Below are positions 1 to 7,587 of a stretch of DNA of 64,000 nt, piece after piece (within the stretch, counting starts at the first letter, position 1; every line of letters starts with the position of its first letter). The DNA comes from an uncultured Clostridia bacterium (lineage in GTDB: Bacteria; Bacillota; Clostridia; UBA1381). Made by a program: the position numbers and the translations under genes. A model generated the notes under the pieces. That model was not told where the DNA came from and ran no database searches. It saw only the letters and a program-made list of their open reading frames with translations. The stretch spans positions 38,585-102,584 of the forward strand of contig CAJUEZ010000002.1 of NCBI GenBank assembly GCA_910585485.1. Direction: 5' to 3'.

Positions 1-756
1 AAGCGCCTCCATCGCGCAGTTGCCCGCGCCTCTGCCCATACCGCTCATTGTAGCGTCAAGAAGGCTAACACCTCGCGCTGTCGCCTCAATGGTATTGGCG
101 AAAGCCATTTGCTGATTGTTATGCGCGTGCATACCGATTTTTTTGCCGTATTTTTCACCGACTGAAGTATATATTTCAGCAAGTTCCCGGATTTGCTCGG
201 GGTACATTGAGCCATAGCTGTCAACGATATAAATCATATCCACTCCGCTTTTTCCGATAAGTTCAAGCGCCTGAACGATGTCCTTATCGCTCGATGTGGA
301 GACAGCCATGATATTTATACTTGTCTCATAACCCTTAGCCTTGCAGTATTCCGCCATATCTATCGCGGCGGGAATTGTATTGATATATGTTGCTACTCGC
401 ACTAAATCAATTACACTATCCTGCTTGTCAAGAATATCGTGTTCAAGATCTGTTCTGCCTACGTCAGCCATAACGGAAATTTTTAAATCCGTGTTATTAT
501 CGCCTACTATGCTTCTTATAGCTTCCTCGTCACAGAATTTCCATTTGCCGAACTGGTTCACGTCAAAAATCTCTTTTGATGCCTTATAGCCGAATTCCAT
601 ATAGTCTACTCCGGCTTTTACGTTCGCCATGTATAACTTCTTAACGAAGTCATCCGTGAAATAAAAATTGTTTACCAGTCCGCCGTCGCGAACTGTTGCG
701 TCCAAGACCTTTATATCAGGTCTGTAAGACAATAATGTTCCTTGTTGTGGTGCCAT
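1..756 (-). CDS. HMGL-like aldolase, C-terminus outside window
   Basis: This is a partial gene of 252 codons whose 3' end lies beyond the left edge. It starts at ATG after an AGGAGG site on the minus strand. The protein has the HMG-CoA lyase/isopropylmalate synthase TIM-barrel pattern: VLDATVRDGG at residues 17-26 supplies the usual metal-binding Asp, and MHAHNN near 209-214 supplies the metal-binding histidines. The closest described relatives are 4-hydroxy-2-oxovalerate aldolase-type 'aldolase catalytic domain' proteins of unknown substrate. No LeuA regulatory domain is visible because the C-terminus is missing. The gene runs divergently from the cobalamin operon. Family membership is secure, the substrate is not. 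Confidence 0.85.
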   Translation of the reverse strand, partial: MAPQQGTLLSYRPDIKVLDATVRDGGLVNNFYFTDDFVKKLYMANVKAGVDYMEFGYKASKEIFDVNQFGKWKFCDEEAIRSIVGDNNTDLKISVMADVGRTDLEHDILDKQDSVIDLVRVATYINTIPAAIDMAEYCKAKGYETSINIMAVSTSSDKDIVQALELIGKSGVDMIYIVDSYGSMYPEQIRELAEIYTSVGEKYGKKIGMHAHNNQQMAFANTIEATARGVSLLDATMSGMGRGAGNCAMEAL

Positions 757-812
757 TATTTTTTCCTCCTACCATACTACATTATTCTCCGCCACGCGCG
801 GAAAACATATTT

Positions 813-841
813 ATTTTAACATATTTTTTTGTAAAAATCAA
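813..841 (-). promoter_or_regulatory. sigma-A-type promoter for the aldolase-family gene
   Basis: On the minus strand, TTGATT (841-836) and TAAAAT (818-813) are separated by exactly 17 bp. They lie about 60 bp upstream of the ATG of the minus-strand aldolase-family gene. Confidence 0.6.
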
Positions 842-891
842 GTATCTTAAGTGATTTTATAAAAATGAATGGCAGAAGCCTTGTTTTACGC

Positions 892-920
892 TTTACAAAT
901 TTAAAATTATGTGCTATACT
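892..920 (+). promoter_or_regulatory. sigma-A-type promoter for the cobalamin operon
   Basis: TTTACA (892-897) and TATACT (915-920) are separated by 17 bp. They sit immediately upstream of the cobalamin riboswitch, as expected for the transcript that carries it. Confidence 0.65.
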
Positions 921-934
921 GTAAAAAATTAATA

Positions 935-1140
935 TTCGCACAAAGTGTCAGCTATACCGCGTAAGGTATAGCGGGTGAAAAGGGAATCGGGTGAGAATCC
1001 CGGACGATAACTGTCGCTGTATGTATCGAATGTTTTTATACCCGCCGGCGAAAGCCGGTCATTGGGAAACTGAGAAGGCAGGGTGTAAAAATGATAAGTG
1101 TTAGGCTTTATATGGTATAAGTCAGAAGACCTGCTTTGAT
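935..1140 (+). promoter_or_regulatory. cobalamin (B12) riboswitch
   Basis: The aptamer landmarks occur in the right order. GGGAATcGGGTGagAATCCC lies around 981-1000. A CATTGGGAAACTGAGAAGGC-type core lies near 1060-1080. The B12 box AAGTCAGAAGACCTGC lies at about 1119-1136. Between them are the expected hairpins, for example GCCGGCGAAAGCCGGT. It is followed by an intrinsic terminator (1251-1295) before the first gene, which suggests that adenosylcobalamin binding promotes early termination. This ties the downstream operon to cobalamin. Confidence 0.92.
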
Positions 1141-1250
1141 GTTATTCCGTAGGTGTCATTACACAGGAATAATAGTTTTGTTTGCGTGGGAGCGTATTTT
1201 TAGTTTTATGCCGCGCATTCAAATTGTGATTTGCTCGCGGAAAAAGTCAG

Positions 1251-1295
1251 CCGCGGCGGTTTTTGGTTGCAAAAATTGCCGCGGTTGTTTTTTTA
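1251..1295 (+). terminator. riboswitch-controlled intrinsic terminator
   Basis: CCGCGGCGGTTTTT and AAAAATTGCCGCGG form a 14-pair stem, two of the pairs being G-U, around a 6-nt loop. A T-rich run follows. The hairpin lies between the B12 aptamer and the ribosome-binding site at 1311, the position of an expression-platform terminator. Confidence 0.85.
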
Positions 1296-1327
1296 TAATA
1301 ATAAACAATGGGAGGAGTAATAAACTC

Positions 1328-4081
1328 ATGAAAACTAACACATCACTAAAAAGAACATTATCGGCTCTTATGGCGGTAATAATGGTATTCACGCTTGCGC
1401 CATGCTTTGCCATGGCAAGGGGAGCGGATGAAGTCATTATCAGCAGCGCTGGAGAGATTGGAGAATCGGCTGAATTTGACGCTGTACAGCCTGACAGTGA
1501 AAACGATACGGAAAATGCGGCGGCAAAGGTTATTATTGCGGGCTATGATAAAGAAAAGTCTGAATTTTATAAAATTACAGAGCCGTTTGAAGTAAGCGTC
1601 ACAAAGGATACAGTAACCGTTAAGGACATAATGGATGCGGCTGTAAATGACGGAAGTCTTACATATGAGTTAAGCACAAACGGACAGAGCAGCTATATAG
1701 TTACCATCAACAATGTAACACCCATCTCGCCCGACGGCTGGCTGTTTTCGATTAACGGCGTGATTCCTGCTGTCGGAGCGGACGAAGCTGTTATTTCTGA
1801 CGGTGACACTCTTTTGTGGTATGTCGGAACACCTGAAAACGGATATAACGTTCCTGACTGGGACAGTATGTTAGATAATTCTGAGGCTGAAAACAAGCTT
1901 AAAAAGGAAGCTGTAAAGTATAAGAAAACTGCTGCTATTCCATCAACAGTTCAGGAAAACTCAGATGTCACAGCGCTGGTGGTAAGACTGAATGAAAACA
2001 CCTCGGCTGACAGTGAAATAACATTATCATATGAATCGGAGAACAACGGAATAATTAAGGCTGACTCTGAGGGATATAAGCTTGGAGCAAAGCCTGAAAG
2101 TGATACGAAGGAAACTGTAACGCTTTCTCTTGCTATGGGTGACATGAAGTATGAACAGCCGATAACCGTAACGCTTTACGCAGCGGACAAAGACGTTAAT
2201 CAAGAAAATCTTCTGAAAAACATTGCGGCAGAATATGCGGAAAATGATTCGGATTACTGGAAAGTAGCGGCTGTCAGCGCGTATAATAAGCTTTTTGGCG
2301 GAGCGAAGATGTCGGATAAGACAAAAGATGCGTTTGTGTCGGGAGCGGTTAAAACTATAAGTGAAACAAATGAGGACACAACTTTGGCGATGAACATAAT
2401 CGCGTTGAGGAGTATAGGTTATGATGCGTCGGATATTACGGCAGAGGACGGAAGCAAAATAAACGCGGCGGAAAAATTGGCAAATGCGCCGTCAACGGGC
2501 AACAATGGTGACGCGTACAGACTTTTGGCATACAGCGCGTGCGGCTATGATAATAAATCTGATATAGATGCTGTTATTGACAGACTTCTTTCGTCACAGA
2601 TTGACAGCAAAGGCTGGAGCAAGGGTAATGATGACAGCATTGACGCGGACACTACGGGAGCGGTGTTGTTAGGTTTGTCTTTATATTATGATGAAAACAC
2701 TGACGTGACAAATGCCGCTGATGATGCTGTTTTGTATCTTTCATCTCTCGTGCAGTCTGACGGCAATATAAAGAGCAGTTATAAAGAAAGCAATTACGGT
2801 ACAAACGCAAATACGTCGGCAATATGCGCTATAGGACTTGAAGCGCTTGGAATAGATATAAAAACAGACGAGCGTTTTATGGAAAACGGAGTGTCACTGT
2901 TTGACGGCATTATGAACTTTGCATCCGATAACGAGATGGGATTTATCTATGAATATTCAAACGAAACAATAAACGACCTTGCGACAAAGCAAGCGGCAAT
3001 AGCTGTAATGGCGGCAGAGAAAAACGGAAATATTTTTGACTTTTCCGATATGCCAAAGCGCGCGATAAATCTTCGAAAATCTTCCGACGGCAACGGAAAT
3101 AAGCATTCAAGCGGCAGTGGTAGCTCAAGCAATACAGCCGCAAAGACAATTAATGTATACTTCACTCTCACAGGTGACACGGCTCACGGAAGTGAAAAGC
3201 ACATGGAATATTCAGAATGGATTTCTCAGATAAAACTTGAAATTTCGGAAAACTCAACAGCGCAATCTGTTATAGAGAAGGCGCTTAAAGACATGGGTTA
3301 CAGCGCGAAGGGTTTTGAAAATGGTTACATTTCCGAAATAACAACGCCTGACGGAATCGTTTTGGGAGAGTATACAAACGGCGAACAAAGCGGTTGGCTG
3401 TATTCCATAAATGGTGAAAGTCCGACAGTAGGAATAAATGATTACATAGTGAAAAGCGGAGATAGGATAGAGGTTTATTATACGGATAACTGGTCAGATA
3501 CATCGTCAGACACATCGCCGGATACATCGCCGGATATTTTATTCCCTGATGTCAACAGTGACGATTGGTTCTTTGACGCTGCTCAGTTTGCGGCGCGGAA
3601 TAATCTTATACAGGGTAATGAAAAAGGTGAATTTATGCCTGACACTACACTGACGCGCGCTATGGCGGTAACTATTCTTTGCAGATACAAGGGAGCGAAC
3701 GAAGAGGGATACGCTGACAGTGTTTTTTCGGATGTGTCTGAATCAGATTGGTTTTTTGGTTCAGTAAACTGGGCAGCCGCAAATAATATTGTATCGGGAA
3801 TCGAAAACGGTTTGTTCGCGCCCAATGACAGCATAACGCGCGAGCAGCTTGCGCTTATTCTGTATAATATGATAAACCCTGACGGAATTTCAGAAATGTA
3901 TGATATTGAGGATTTTTCCGACACAGATAACATTTCAGACTGGGCAAAAGAGGCTATGGGTTGGGCAGTTGACATGAAGATAATCAGCGGCATGGACAAC
4001 GGAACTCTTGCTCCTCAGGAAACGGCGACGAGGGCTCAGTTTGCTATGATACTGATGAATTTGAACAGTTTAACTAAATAA
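1328..4081 (+). CDS. SLH-anchored DUF4430/alpha-toroid protein, putative corrinoid-capture protein
   Basis: A 917-residue secreted protein. The chosen start (MKTNT) follows GGAGG at 1311 and begins a clear signal peptide (1-30). Longer in-frame ATGs lie inside the riboswitch and terminator and are rejected. Domain order: DUF4430 (about 66-175, motif GWLFSINGVIP), a beta/Ig-like segment (200-285), an alpha/alpha toroid of the prenyltransferase/terpene-cyclase-like fold (290-570), a Ser/Gly linker, a second DUF4430 (606-720, motif GWLYSINGESP), a Thr/Ser/Asp-Pro linker, and three SLH domains (738-917) for cell-wall attachment. Pfam relates DUF4430 to the transcobalamin C-terminal domain, and the toroid resembles the intrinsic factor N-terminal domain. 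With the B12 riboswitch and the downstream ECF transporter, surface binding of cobalamin is the best inference. Binding itself is not visible in sequence. Confidence 0.85.
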   Translation: MKTNTSLKRTLSALMAVIMVFTLAPCFAMARGADEVIISSAGEIGESAEFDAVQPDSENDTENAAAKVIIAGYDKEKSEFYKITEPFEVSVTKDTVTVKDIMDAAVNDGSLTYELSTNGQSSYIVTINNVTPISPDGWLFSINGVIPAVGADEAVISDGDTLLWYVGTPENGYNVPDWDSMLDNSEAENKLKKEAVKYKKTAAIPSTVQENSDVTALVVRLNENTSADSEITLSYESENNGIIKADSEGYKLGAKPESDTKETVTLSLAMGDMKYEQPITVTLYAADKDVNQENLLKNIAAEYAENDSDYWKVAAVSAYNKLFGGAKMSDKTKDAFVSGAVKTISETNEDTTLAMNIIALRSIGYDASDITAEDGSKINAAEKLANAPSTGNNGDAYRLLAYSACGYDNKSDIDAVIDRLLSSQIDSKGWSKGNDDSIDADTTGAVLLGLSLYYDENTDVTNAADDAVLYLSSLVQSDGNIKSSYKESNYGTNANTSAICAIGLEALGIDIKTDERFMENGVSLFDGIMNFASDNEMGFIYEYSNETINDLATKQAAIAVMAAEKNGNIFDFSDMPKRAINLRKSSDGNGNKHSSGSGSSSNTAAKTINVYFTLTGDTAHGSEKHMEYSEWISQIKLEISENSTAQSVIEKALKDMGYSAKGFENGYISEITTPDGIVLGEYTNGEQSGWLYSINGESPTVGINDYIVKSGDRIEVYYTDNWSDTSSDTSPDTSPDILFPDVNSDDWFFDAAQFAARNNLIQGNEKGEFMPDTTLTRAMAVTILCRYKGANEEGYADSVFSDVSESDWFFGSVNWAAANNIVSGIENGLFAPNDSITREQLALILYNMINPDGISEMYDIEDFSDTDNISDWAKEAMGWAVDMKIISGMDNGTLAPQETATRAQFAMILMNLNSLTK

Positions 4082-4120
4082 ACAGCTAAGCTGTAATATA
4101 AACTAAAGGAGAAAAAGTCA

Positions 4121-5746
4121 GTGAAGAAATGCTTTAAAAATATAAGTTCATTTGTTTTTGCTGTTGTGCTTATGTTAAATTTCAGCATAAACGCTATGGC
4201 GGCGGATAAGACTGTTTTGGATAATGCCGTAAATGACGTGGCTCAATATATTTATGAAACCGTTAAAAAGCCTCAGATAGGTCAGATAGGCGGCGAATGG
4301 GCGGTAATGGGTTTAGCGCGGAGCGGAGCGGAAATTCCCGATGAATATTACAATAGTTACTATGATGCCGTTACGGGAAAGGTGGCATTGAGCGGCGGAA
4401 CGCTTAATACTAATAAGTACAGTGAGTATTCAAGGGTTATAACAGCGTTGACTGCTATAGGCAAAAATTCTGTCGAAGTTGCGGGATATAATCTTTTAAC
4501 ACCTCTCGGTGATTATGAAAAGACAATATATCAGGGACTAAACGGTCCTATATGGGCGCTTATAGCTCTTGACAGCGGTGATTATGAAATGCCGCTAAAC
4601 AGCGGCGCAAAAACGCGCGCGACAAGAGAAATGTATATAGATTATATTTTGGATTGTCAGCTTACTGACGGAGGCTGGTCGTTGGGAGGAGACAAAACGG
4701 ACGCGGATATTACCGCGATGGCTATTGTGTCACTTTCCAAATATATGGACAATGAAAAGGTAAAAGCGGCGGTTGAAAAAGCCGTGCAAAGCCTATCCGC
4801 TATACAAAATTCAAACGGCGGATTCTCCGGTTGGGACGGTGAAAATTCCGAGAGCCTATCGCAGGTGATTATCGCTTTATGCGAGGTTGGAATATCTCCT
4901 GATGATACGCGCTTTGTAAAAAACGGGAAGACGCTTTTGGACAATCTGCTGACGTATTATGAAAAAGGCAAGGGATTTAAGCATATGCGGGAAGACGACA
5001 GCCAAAATCAAATGGCGACTGAACAATGTTTCTGCGCTCTTGCCGCGGCGAAACGCTATATGGAGGGCAAAAACAGCTTGTATCAAATGAGCGATTCCAT
5101 AGATATTGAAAATATGAATGGTCAGATAATAGGTCTTAGCGGGAAATATAAAGATGTCAGAAAAATGGATATTGTTTTTCAAGGCAGAACTTTTTCAGAT
5201 ATAAAGGCGCACGAGAATCAAAAAGCCATAGAAGAATTGGCATCAAGAAATATTATAAACGGAAAATCTGAAGATATTTTTGAGCCTGACAGCACTATGA
5301 CAAGAGCAGAGTTTGCAACTATTATAGTCAGGAGTTTGGGACTGCCCGCGCGGGGAAGAACGGCATTTTCAGATGTAAGCGAGTCAGACTGGTTTTTTGA
5401 TTATGTCTGCGCCGCGTATGAATACGGCATAGTAAGCGGAATATCCGATACGGAATTTAATCCGAACGGAACTATCACGCGCGAAGAAGCCGCCGTTATG
5501 ACGGCGCGCGCCGCAAAGCTTTGCGGATTGGACACTGAAATGGAAACTTTTGCGGCACGTGATATTTTAGCGGTATTTTCGGATTATGTAAAAGCAGCCG
5601 ATTGGGCTATAGAGTCTTTGGCATTTTGTTATGATAAGAAAATATTATCGGATGATGTTATGGAAATAAAACCTAAAAACCGGGTGACACGCGCGGAGAT
5701 TGCGCAAATGCTGTTTAACACGCTCGGTATATCAAAGCTTTTATAA
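4121..5746 (+). CDS. SLH-anchored alpha/alpha-toroid protein, putative corrinoid-binding partner
   Basis: A 541-residue protein starting at GTG after AAAGGAG, 39 bp after the previous gene. The signal peptide ends near NAMA (residues 24-27). Residues 31-330 form an alpha/alpha toroid with the repeat motifs QLTDGGWSLGG and QNSNGGFSGWDG, typical of prenyltransferase/squalene-cyclase-like repeats. No catalytic DxDD or zinc motif is seen. Three SLH domains follow (about 365-541; motifs FSDVSESDWFF, TREEAAVM). It lacks a DUF4430 domain, so it resembles only the alpha half of an intrinsic-factor-like molecule. Its place in the B12-riboswitch operon suggests it works with the DUF4430 proteins on either side. 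Confidence 0.82.
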   Translation: MKKCFKNISSFVFAVVLMLNFSINAMAADKTVLDNAVNDVAQYIYETVKKPQIGQIGGEWAVMGLARSGAEIPDEYYNSYYDAVTGKVALSGGTLNTNKYSEYSRVITALTAIGKNSVEVAGYNLLTPLGDYEKTIYQGLNGPIWALIALDSGDYEMPLNSGAKTRATREMYIDYILDCQLTDGGWSLGGDKTDADITAMAIVSLSKYMDNEKVKAAVEKAVQSLSAIQNSNGGFSGWDGENSESLSQVIIALCEVGISPDDTRFVKNGKTLLDNLLTYYEKGKGFKHMREDDSQNQMATEQCFCALAAAKRYMEGKNSLYQMSDSIDIENMNGQIIGLSGKYKDVRKMDIVFQGRTFSDIKAHENQKAIEELASRNIINGKSEDIFEPDSTMTRAEFATIIVRSLGLPARGRTAFSDVSESDWFFDYVCAAYEYGIVSGISDTEFNPNGTITREEAAVMTARAAKLCGLDTEMETFAARDILAVFSDYVKAADWAIESLAFCYDKKILSDDVMEIKPKNRVTRAEIAQMLFNTLGISKLL

Positions 5747-5806
5747 TAGACAATGTAGAAACCGGTTTCGCATGATTTGCCGTGACGCGGCGGAATGGAG
5801 ATTAAT

Positions 5807-6691
5807 ATGAAAAAGCATAAGAATAAAATTATAGCCGCCGCGGTAATCGCAGCAGTTTTAGCGATTGCTTTTTTATGGGGCGGCAACGCGCCGGGACTTA
5901 GCGGGCGGTACGCTAAGACTGCGGAATTTACTGAAAAGACCCAAAAAACACCTCGTCCAAAGTCAAAGGCTGTCAGGGAAACATCTTCTTCTGACGAGGC
6001 GGAAGAGACTTTTTCAGAAGAAGAGGGAGAAACGGAACTCTTGGAGGAAAAACCTCAACATGATGATAACACGCCTATGACGGCAGAGGAGAAAATTGAG
6101 TGGGCTGAGCAGATAGCGCAGGAGTCGTTTTCCGACGAGGAGGAAAGCGAAGAACATTCTCTTGAAAACGACACTTTTGACGGTGAGGACGAGAGAGAGG
6201 AAAGCGAAGAATCTGTCACCAGTGACAAACCGTCGCCCATTGACCCGAAAAGCACGGTCATATCAGATAAAGAAATGACTTGCACCCTGTCTGTGAGATG
6301 TGATACAATACTAAATAATATATCGTGGCTTGACGAGGAAAAACGTTTTCTTGTGCCTTCTGACGGAGTTATATTTGCTGAACAGACCGTTACATTTTAT
6401 GAGGGGGAAAGCGTGTTTAATCTGCTCATGCGTGAAATGAAAAAGAATAAAATACATATGGAGTACACGAATATTCCCGTCTATAACAGCGCGTATATTG
6501 AGGGTATAAACAACATTTATGAATTGGATTTGGGAGAACTTTCCGGCTGGATGTATAAGGTTAACGGCTGGTATCCGAATTACGGCTGTTCGCGCTGCGG
6601 ATTGCATGAGGGCGATAAGGTAGAGGTTGTGTATACCTGTGATTTGGGTGTAGATGTGGGCGGATATTATTCCGCGAGAAACGGAAAGTAA
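5807..6691 (+). CDS. membrane-tethered DUF4430 protein
   Basis: A 294-residue protein. The start at 5807 (MKKHKNK) is preferred over an ATG 12 bp upstream because GGAG at 5797-5800 is correctly spaced for it. One N-terminal hydrophobic helix (8-26) is followed by a very acidic Glu/Ser/Asp-rich linker (about 40-150). The C-terminal DUF4430 domain (about 165-285) has the motif GWMYKVNGWYP and a nearby CSRCG pair. The layout suggests a membrane-anchored domain held away from the membrane by an extended linker. It may receive ligand from the SLH proteins and pass it to the ECF transporter encoded next. This role is inference. Confidence 0.82.
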   Translation: MKKHKNKIIAAAVIAAVLAIAFLWGGNAPGLSGRYAKTAEFTEKTQKTPRPKSKAVRETSSSDEAEETFSEEEGETELLEEKPQHDDNTPMTAEEKIEWAEQIAQESFSDEEESEEHSLENDTFDGEDEREESEESVTSDKPSPIDPKSTVISDKEMTCTLSVRCDTILNNISWLDEEKRFLVPSDGVIFAEQTVTFYEGESVFNLLMREMKKNKIHMEYTNIPVYNSAYIEGINNIYELDLGELSGWMYKVNGWYPNYGCSRCGLHEGDKVEVVYTCDLGVDVGGYYSARNGK

Positions 6692-6699
6692 GGAACAAA

Positions 6700-7587
6700 A
6701 TGAATGAATTTAAAATGTACCATCCTTTCGTAAATTTTATATACTTTTTGTGCGTAATCGGATTTTCGATGTTTTTCATGCACCCTGTGTGCCTTGCGGT
6801 ATCGCTTGTATGCGGCTTTGCTTATTCCGCGATTTTAAAGGGCGCAAAGGCAGTGAAAATAAACTTAATTTACATGCTGCCGATGCTGATTATATCGGCG
6901 CTCATAAATCCTGCTTTTAATCATGAGGGAATGACAATACTCGGATACTTGCCGAGCGGCAATCCGCTTACTCTTGAATCTGTTTTATACGGTCTTGGCG
7001 CGGCGGTGATGATTTTGAGCGTTATATGTTGGTTTTCGTGTTACAACGCTGTAATGACAAGCGATAAATTTGTTTATCTGTTTGGTAAAATTATACCATC
7101 ACTTTCGCTTGTTTTGTCTATGACGCTTCGGTTTGTGCCCAAATTTATATCGCAGTTTAAGGTAGTGGCAAACGCTCAAAAATGTATTGGACGGGATATT
7201 TCAAACGGCAGTATAATAAAAAGGGCAAGGAACGGTATTTCAATTATGTCAATTATGGTGACATGGTCGCTGGAAAACTCAATAGAAACGTCGGACAGCA
7301 TGAAGTCAAGGGGATATGGTCTTTCGGGCAGAACGGCTTTTTCAATATTTACCTTCGACAAAAGAGACAGAAATACGCTTATATGTATCGTGCTGCTTGG
7401 TATTTATGTTTTAGCGGGAAGTATGGCGGGCGGAATATATTTTCGCTATTTTCCGTCCATGGGAAGCGCCAAGATTTCAATTTTTGGAATAAGTATTTTT
7501 ACGGCATATTTCGCACTGTGCGCGCTGCCGATTATCATTGAGGTTTGGGAGGATAGAAAATGGCGGATTATAAAATCGAAAATCTGA
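6700..7587 (+). CDS. ECF transporter T component (EcfT-like)
   Basis: A 295-residue membrane protein starting 8 bp after the DUF4430 gene and overlapping the next gene by 28 bp. It has the EcfT/CbiQ layout: N-terminal helices, a cytoplasmic coupling region around residues 155-215 containing SMKSRGYG (a variant of the Ala-Arg-Gly-type coupling motif), then C-terminal helices. In ECF transporters this subunit links the ATPases to the substrate-binding S component. The overlap with the ATPase/S fusion suggests a dedicated (group I) transporter rather than a shared one. Confidence 0.88.
   Translation: MNEFKMYHPFVNFIYFLCVIGFSMFFMHPVCLAVSLVCGFAYSAILKGAKAVKINLIYMLPMLIISALINPAFNHEGMTILGYLPSGNPLTLESVLYGLGAAVMILSVICWFSCYNAVMTSDKFVYLFGKIIPSLSLVLSMTLRFVPKFISQFKVVANAQKCIGRDISNGSIIKRARNGISIMSIMVTWSLENSIETSDSMKSRGYGLSGRTAFSIFTFDKRDRNTLICIVLLGIYVLAGSMAGGIYFRYFPSMGSAKISIFGISIFTAYFALCALPIIIEVWEDRKWRIIKSKI

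Noticed and set aside
1136..1327. In-frame N-terminal extension of the first SLH protein
   Set aside because: It runs through the riboswitch end and terminator, has no ribosome-binding site, and places the signal peptide in mid-protein.
3583..3999. 138-codon minus-strand ORF inside the SLH region
   Set aside because: Shadow of the SLH-coding frame; no ribosome-binding site and no recognisable family.
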